Source of the DNA: a bacterium | Lineage (GTDB): Bacteria > Myxococcota > UBA727 > JAUIJE01 | Assembly (NCBI GenBank): GCA_030431455.1 | Contig: JAUIJE010000007.1 | Coordinates: forward strand, 310,001 to 374,000 | Direction: 5' to 3' | Length of the DNA: 64,000 nucleotides | Part shown: one piece after another, positions 60,501-64,000 of the stretch | Layout of the letters: the number at the start of each line of letters is the position of its first letter | Numbering within the stretch: the stretch's first letter is position 1 | Made by a program: the position numbers and the translations under genes | The notes under the pieces: generated by a model | Seen by the model: the letters and a program-made list of their open reading frames with translations, nothing else | What the model was told of the DNA's origin: nothing | Database searches by the model: none

Positions 60501-62837
60501 CAACGCGCGCCCCACCCCGTCTTTGATGACCTCGATTTCTTTGCGGTAGACCTCGACCAACGCCTCCCATTCCCCGGTGCGCTCGGCGAGGCGGGCGAGC
60601 TCGCGCAAGGCCGGATGGTACCCGGGACGTTGGGCCAGGATCTCGCGATAGGTCTCCGCCGCGCGCTTTTCGTCGTCGAGGCTTTCCGCGTACAGGCGGG
60701 CCACGGTGAACAGCAGGTGGGCGCGCTGTTCGGGGACGCGGGACACCTCCGCCTCCTGGCGGTGCATGGCGACGAGGTCCTGAAAGCGCCCCGCCTTGCC
60801 ATAGATGCGCCCCAGCGCCTTGAGCGCGGGCAGGTAGTTGGGCATCAGCACCAGCGCCTGCTTGAACGCCTGGATCGCCTCCTCGGTGCGGCCGAGCTTG
60901 TCCGCGAGCAGCTCTCCGTTGCGGTAGAGCAACGACACCACGTGTTTTTGGTCGGACACGATCTGCGACTCGTCGGTGTTGATCGCGATCAGGTCTTCCC
61001 ATTTCCCCGACCGGGCGTAGATGCGTCCCAGGGCCCGAAGCGCGGGGAGGTAGTCGGGGATGCGGTCCCGCATGCGGCGGTAGGCGTCGGCCGCGTTCTC
61101 CAGGTCGTCGAGATTGCTTTCGTAGATTTGGCCGATCTTCTCGAGGAGGAACACGGCCTGGTGGTCGTCGCGTTGGTTCTTGAGTTCCTCTTCGTACATG
61201 CGCACGAGGTCGGGCCACCGTTGTTGCCGGTGGTACAGCACGCTGAGGAGCTTCGCCGCGGGGAGGTAGTCGGGGTTGATGTGAAGCAGGTCCTCGAGCC
61301 GGCCGATGGCCCGGTTGGGATCCCCGTGCTCGGCCTCCGCCGCGAGCAGCTCGGCTTGGTTGAACAACAGGGGAATGCGCAGGTCGTCGTCGAGGGTGGC
61401 CGCGATTTGGTCGTCGTACACGCGGATGAGTTCGTCGTGCTGGCCGGTCTTGGCGAACAGTCGCCCGAGCGCCTGGTGGGCGGGATGGTAGCTCGGGTCG
61501 ACGAGAATGCAGGCGCGGTAGTTGGCCACCGCGCGGTCGACGTCGCCGAGCTTCTCTTCACAGATGCGCCCACACTCCGCGTGCAGGGCCACGATCTCGA
61601 GGGGGTCGCGGGTGTTTTCGATCAGCGACTGCAACACCTGGGCGTAGGACTCCCAGTCCCCGGTGCGTTCGTACATCCGGGCCAGCTCGCCGAGCACCAA
61701 GGTGTCCTTGGGGTCTTCTTGCTGGGCCTCCTCGAGGGCGGCCAACGCCTCGGCGCCGCTGTCGCCGTGGTCGAGCAGACGCGCCCGCTCCAACAAAAAC
61801 GGCACCCCATCCGACGGGATGCGGCTCTGCCGCGCGCACATCAACAAGGTGCCCGCGAGCTTTTCCTGCTCGCCCAGGCGCGCGTAGAGGCGCCGCAAGG
61901 CGGTGAGCACGTCGCGCCGGTCGCGCTTGAGCGCCCGGGCCAGCTCGTAGGCGCGCACCGCCTCGTCGTCGCGGCCCAGCCGGGCCTCGAAATGGCGCGC
62001 GAGCTCGACGTACAGCTCGGTCTTGAGCTCCTCGTCGGTGGTGCGGGCGGCGACGTCCTCGAGCACCTCGGCCAGGGCTTCGTGGTCCTGGTGTTTGAGC
62101 AGGTAGCGCCGGAGCGCGTCCAGCGCGGCCTGGTCCGACGGGTCCTCGACCAGCGCCTCACGGTACAGGCCGGCGGCGTCATCGGGCTTGCCCAGGCGGT
62201 CGGCGAGGATGCGGCCTTTTTCGACCAGGAGCACGGCTTTGTTCTCGGCCCCGAGCTTGAGCTCTTCGTCGATGAGCAACACCACCAGCTGCCAGTTGGC
62301 GAGCTCGGCGAACAAGCGCCGCGCCGCGTGCATGACCGGGCGGAACGACGGGTCCGCTTGTGACGCGGCCTGGTAGTGGTGCGCGGCCTGCGGCAGGTCG
62401 CGCAGCTCGTCCTCGTAGATGCGGCCCGCTTCGAACCACAACGCGGCCGCCGCGGGCTGTCCCGCGCGGGCCTGGGCTTCGCCCACCAGGCTGTCGATTT
62501 CGGTTCGCCAATGCTGGACCTCGTCGCCGCTCGGGCCGTCGGGCCGGGCCCCTTCGCTGGCGGGGGCGAAGGGCAACGGGGGCGCGACCGGCTCGGCGGG
62601 GCGCGTCTTGGGCGGGTCCGCCCAGTTCTTGGCCGGGGGCGGTGCAGCGACATTGTCGAGGCGGTAGGGCACGGTGGCCTCCACCTCCTCCTCGCGCTGG
62701 AACATGCCGCTCACGTCGATGGTCGCGGGGATGCGTTCGTCGTCGGCGCGGGTGACTTGAGCGGGACCGTCTTCATCGGCGGCGCCACCGAAAAAGGCGC
62801 GCTCGGCGTCGTCGGTGTTGTTCTCGCGGTCGGACAA
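57567..62837 (-). CDS. giant tetratricopeptide-repeat protein
   Basis: 1756 residues, no signal peptide. After an acidic N-terminal 100 residues with a MFQREEEVEATVPYRLDN segment, residues about 110-1400 are continuous helical TPR-like units (for example AHHYQAASQADPSFRPVMHA, FKQALVLMPNYLPALKALG, AVRSLTAALAVNPDDKEARR). The last 350 residues (LFLIAAELGKVNPDDLAVYE ... FLLGRKLCALRCGHHLIAGM) form a different domain I cannot name. Start TTG at 62837 is supported by GGAGGG. Probably a large cytoplasmic scaffold; function unknown. Confidence 0.85.
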   Translation of the reverse strand: MSDRENNTDDAERAFFGGAADEDGPAQVTRADDERIPATIDVSGMFQREEEVEATVPYRLDNVAAPPPAKNWADPPKTRPAEPVAPPLPFAPASEGARPDGPSGDEVQHWRTEIDSLVGEAQARAGQPAAAALWFEAGRIYEDELRDLPQAAHHYQAASQADPSFRPVMHAARRLFAELANWQLVVLLIDEELKLGAENKAVLLVEKGRILADRLGKPDDAAGLYREALVEDPSDQAALDALRRYLLKHQDHEALAEVLEDVAARTTDEELKTELYVELARHFEARLGRDDEAVRAYELARALKRDRRDVLTALRRLYARLGEQEKLAGTLLMCARQSRIPSDGVPFLLERARLLDHGDSGAEALAALEEAQQEDPKDTLVLGELARMYERTGDWESYAQVLQSLIENTRDPLEIVALHAECGRICEEKLGDVDRAVANYRACILVDPSYHPAHQALGRLFAKTGQHDELIRVYDDQIAATLDDDLRIPLLFNQAELLAAEAEHGDPNRAIGRLEDLLHINPDYLPAAKLLSVLYHRQQRWPDLVRMYEEELKNQRDDHQAVFLLEKIGQIYESNLDDLENAADAYRRMRDRIPDYLPALRALGRIYARSGKWEDLIAINTDESQIVSDQKHVVSLLYRNGELLADKLGRTEEAIQAFKQALVLMPNYLPALKALGRIYGKAGRFQDLVAMHRQEAEVSRVPEQRAHLLFTVARLYAESLDDEKRAAETYREILAQRPGYHPALRELARLAERTGEWEALVEVYRKEIEVIKDGVGRALMRCRTAEILDRRLSRPTEAMEAYEAAIADAPHLLVAHQHLVGLCARRGDGRLEVDARQRMHKVLPERGSQIANLRQLAELHLYALDDPEKATESYVELLKLDDTDKNALRALVGTSLQVHDYQKAIHYAERLAQLEPRHQDVAALYLEVAGYKEDKLDPPEDALPSYLKVLEFDPLNPIALRAAEQAYRERGGWDGLYQLYERERSAESDPARIIDLSMKMGNIAERKLKQPDVAAEQFEMALSVDQNHLPAIVRLKAIYGASDKPQDELRMLAFEAQASKDPKRAIDIFLRVGALQRDRFGNIDAAAESYFQVLDRDPDHRQAFADLEALLVAHSRWPQLVRLYKGAADASSGSRQVDLYLKAALVLDERLQQREDACAVYENVLQIDANNVVALEHLGEIRFDLEQWEGAVDAMVRRIELPGDPKALGQLHKRLGVIYVRHQPDVTHAVRSLTAALAVNPDDKEARRLLAKAYAQSGSPAQALATHQQLLNAAQTPDEKREEHLALAALYAGELNDAKKAVAEYEAALPLCSPDQAREITSTIAEMYEKTGDLEGYLNATARRAEDLAAEAEPHAAAELLHRAAQLVADRQKDTDRAIHIARRGLELDPSYAELRAYLADLYSQSPTQVRRAIEEHRRIVRDGVLRPESLHALFDAWSQKREFDRAYVAAELLSVMRLANEDEDLFFHENQARVLSDAGESLSPGELTSQVLHPDERNVVHDILFLIAAELGKVNPDDLAVYEVDKRNILGKRSDDSLRRLSDRLAHALGGLSYDVYRTQRKAQVVAAHNQSPPALVVGATVTTTHPTRAQRFLLGRKLCALRCGHHLIAGMDTAQLRAFLSAVGRAVDKNFVPLADRPDLDVLAKRVASALPRGVRKALAEPVAQLASESNRIDFDAFLSALPLTEARAGLLLSADLTAALQLAARDEGTRLGASPEEIRGSVEQSPVLRDLAGYAVSDEHFTARQRLCFAIDA

Positions 62838-62931
62838 GGACCCTCCCCCGCGCCGGGGCGCATTCCAGAGACTCCGTCTAACACTCCTCGGGGGGCCAAA
62901 GAAAGCGTCCCCCGGCCGAGGCAGGGCCCGC

Positions 62932-63642
62932 TCAGGCGCACAAGCGCGCGAGGGCGACCGAGGCCTTCTCGCGAATGCGGTGGGGGTACAGCTCGCTCAT
63001 CGGGGTCGGCTCGGGATTGACCTCGATGAGCGTGGCCCCGCTTTGGGCGGCCAACGCCGGGAGCTGGGCCGCGGGGTAGACCACCGCCGAGGTCCCGATC
63101 GACACCAGCAGGTCGCACCGCGCGATCGCGTCGGCGGCCGCCTGCACCGCGTCCATGCGCAACATGTCTCCAAACCACACGATGTCCGGTCGCCAGTGGG
63201 CGCCGCAGCGGTGGGTGCGCGGGACCAGCGGGTGCGCGACGTTGTGCTCGATGACGCCGCAAGCATCACACCGGAGCCGAAACATCGAGCCGTGCAGCTC
63301 GATGACGCGGTCGTCGGGAGCGCCCGCCCGTTGGTGCATGCCGTCGATGTTCTGGGTGACCACCAGCGCGTCCGGCAGGTCGCGCAACACGTCGCCGATG
63401 TGCCGGTGCCCGTCGTGGGGGACGCACGACAGCGCCATCGCCCGGCGCTTGTCGTGAAAATCCCAGACCTTCTCGGGGTCGCGGTCGAACGCTTCCTGAC
63501 ACGCGTAGTCTTCGAAGTTGTACTCGTTCCAGATGCCACCCGCGCCACGGTATGTCGGCACCCCGCTCTCGGCGCTCATGCCCGCCCCGGTGAAGAACAC
63601 CACCGACGAGAAGTCGCGCACCCGAAGGTCGTCGTTGCTCAT
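62932..63642 (-). CDS. cobB: Sir2-family NAD-dependent protein deacylase
   Basis: 236 residues. The NAD-binding FFTGAGMSAESGVPTYRGAG, VVTQNIDGMHQRAG, the catalytic histidine in VIELHGSMFRLRCDACG, and VSIGTSAVVYPAAQLP are all present. The zinc site has CDAC and a single later Cys (HRCGAHWRPD), so one ligand may be missing. The position of the YxxR motif that makes class III sirtuins desuccinylases reads HDKR, so acyl specificity may differ. ATG at 63642. Confidence 0.92.
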   Translation of the reverse strand: MSNDDLRVRDFSSVVFFTGAGMSAESGVPTYRGAGGIWNEYNFEDYACQEAFDRDPEKVWDFHDKRRAMALSCVPHDGHRHIGDVLRDLPDALVVTQNIDGMHQRAGAPDDRVIELHGSMFRLRCDACGVIEHNVAHPLVPRTHRCGAHWRPDIVWFGDMLRMDAVQAAADAIARCDLLVSIGTSAVVYPAAQLPALAAQSGATLIEVNPEPTPMSELYPHRIREKASVALARLCA

Positions 63643-63663
63643 GCCCGAGCCTACCGCGGCGGC

Positions 63664-64000
63664 TCAGCCGCGGGACAGCCCCACCGACGGCAGGCGCACG
63701 ATGCGCACGTCAAAGGCCGGGCGCGGGGCCACATCGTCGGGCATGTCCGACAGCTCACGCCGCCGACGACGAAACACGAGCACCGCCGCGATCGCCGAGA
63801 GCACCCCCGCGAGCAGCATGCCCAAGTCGGCCTGGGCGAAAACCGTCATCCAGGCCGCGGCCGTGCCCACCGAGCGCTTGACCTGGGCGTCGAGCTGAAA
63901 GGTGCGCCACGACGTGGCCGCGTGCAGGGCCTGGTCGAACGGCACGCCGTCCCGCACCCCGGCGAGCACGTCCGCGATCGCGCCGCGCCCATGTTCCTGC
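63664..64000 (-). CDS. C-terminal part of a membrane protein (partial at right edge)
   Basis: About 112 codons are visible and the frame stays open to the window end. A helical stretch (RGAIADVLAGVRDGVPFDQA ... SWRTFQLDAQVKRSVG) is followed by one hydrophobic segment (LGMLLAGVLSAIAAVLVFRR) and a basic cytoplasmic tail. The layout resembles the C-terminus of membrane-anchored peptidase-MA-like proteins, but no catalytic motif is in view, so the identity is open. Confidence 0.6.
   Translation of the reverse strand, partial: QEHGRGAIADVLAGVRDGVPFDQALHAATSWRTFQLDAQVKRSVGTAAAWMTVFAQADLGMLLAGVLSAIAAVLVFRRRRRELSDMPDDVAPRPAFDVRIVRLPSVGLSRG

Noticed and set aside
57546-62363. 1605-codon open frame on the plus strand
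   Set aside because: Antisense shadow of the TPR gene; composition and lack of any fold argue against coding.

Overview
The window is GC-rich (roughly two-thirds G+C), almost fully coding and carries about 53 protein genes and one tRNA. Gene content points to a member of the Myxococcota / former Deltaproteobacteria, possibly near Bradymonadales. The pointers are lipoproteins with Gly-Asp repeat linkers behind the lipobox, a PheS with a four-cysteine knuckle, a mevalonate pathway with class II HMG-CoA reductase, J-domain/DnaK/TPR accessory proteins, an infC with a non-AUG start, and sigma-54 promoters. The lineage is inferred from gene content only; no rRNA gene is present.

Layout. 1-5478: translation block on the minus strand, tRNA-Val(GAC) then infC-rpmI-rplT-pheS-pheT (pheT runs off the left edge). 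5523-9094: an enoyl-CoA hydratase with a biotin carrier protein, a zinc-ribbon protein, two lipoproteins and an unknown gene. 9147-14533: mevalonate genes, with HMG-CoA reductase and mevalonate kinase on the minus strand, a GbsR/MarR-type regulator divergent from mevalonate diphosphate decarboxylase, then phosphomevalonate kinase; the inverted motif TTTCAGT/ACTGAAA sits in both promoter regions. 14443-18880: a membrane ferritin-like protein, an acyl-CoA carboxylase subunit, and a divergent TetR regulator overlapping a diiron protein. 19001-20680: two unknown proteins. 20695-27941: a minus-strand run of J-domain protein, DnaK homologue, Pro/Ala-rich TPR protein, argG and a methyltransferase. 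28000-30815: mazG, murJ and rpsT.

30836-36808 is the part I find most novel. Two paralogous secreted/structural-looking proteins with constant ends and variable middles, and a third transcription unit (an unknown protein plus a LysM-like protein), each follow a near-perfect sigma-54 promoter (TGGCACG-N4-TCGCA). For the two paralogues the -24 element, a TGATTTTGC (IHF-like) box and a 30-bp inverted repeat resembling an enhancer site keep exactly the same spacing. The predicted transcript starts coincide with the edge of an identical 34-nt leader. No activator gene lies in the window.

36813-64000: pgi with a class-IV aminotransferase, a large Gly-Asp-repeat lipoprotein, a PilZ protein, a lipoprotein with a neutral-ceramidase-like protein, a tetraheme cytochrome c / ResB / CcsA / EngB / SurA-like / RimI run, coaE, a PEGA protein, an NAD-dependent epimerase, a Lon-type protease, an enoyl-CoA hydratase, a 1756-residue TPR protein, a sirtuin and a truncated membrane protein at the right edge. 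No intergenic stretch exceeds 300 bases; no CRISPR array, insertion sequence or rRNA gene was seen.
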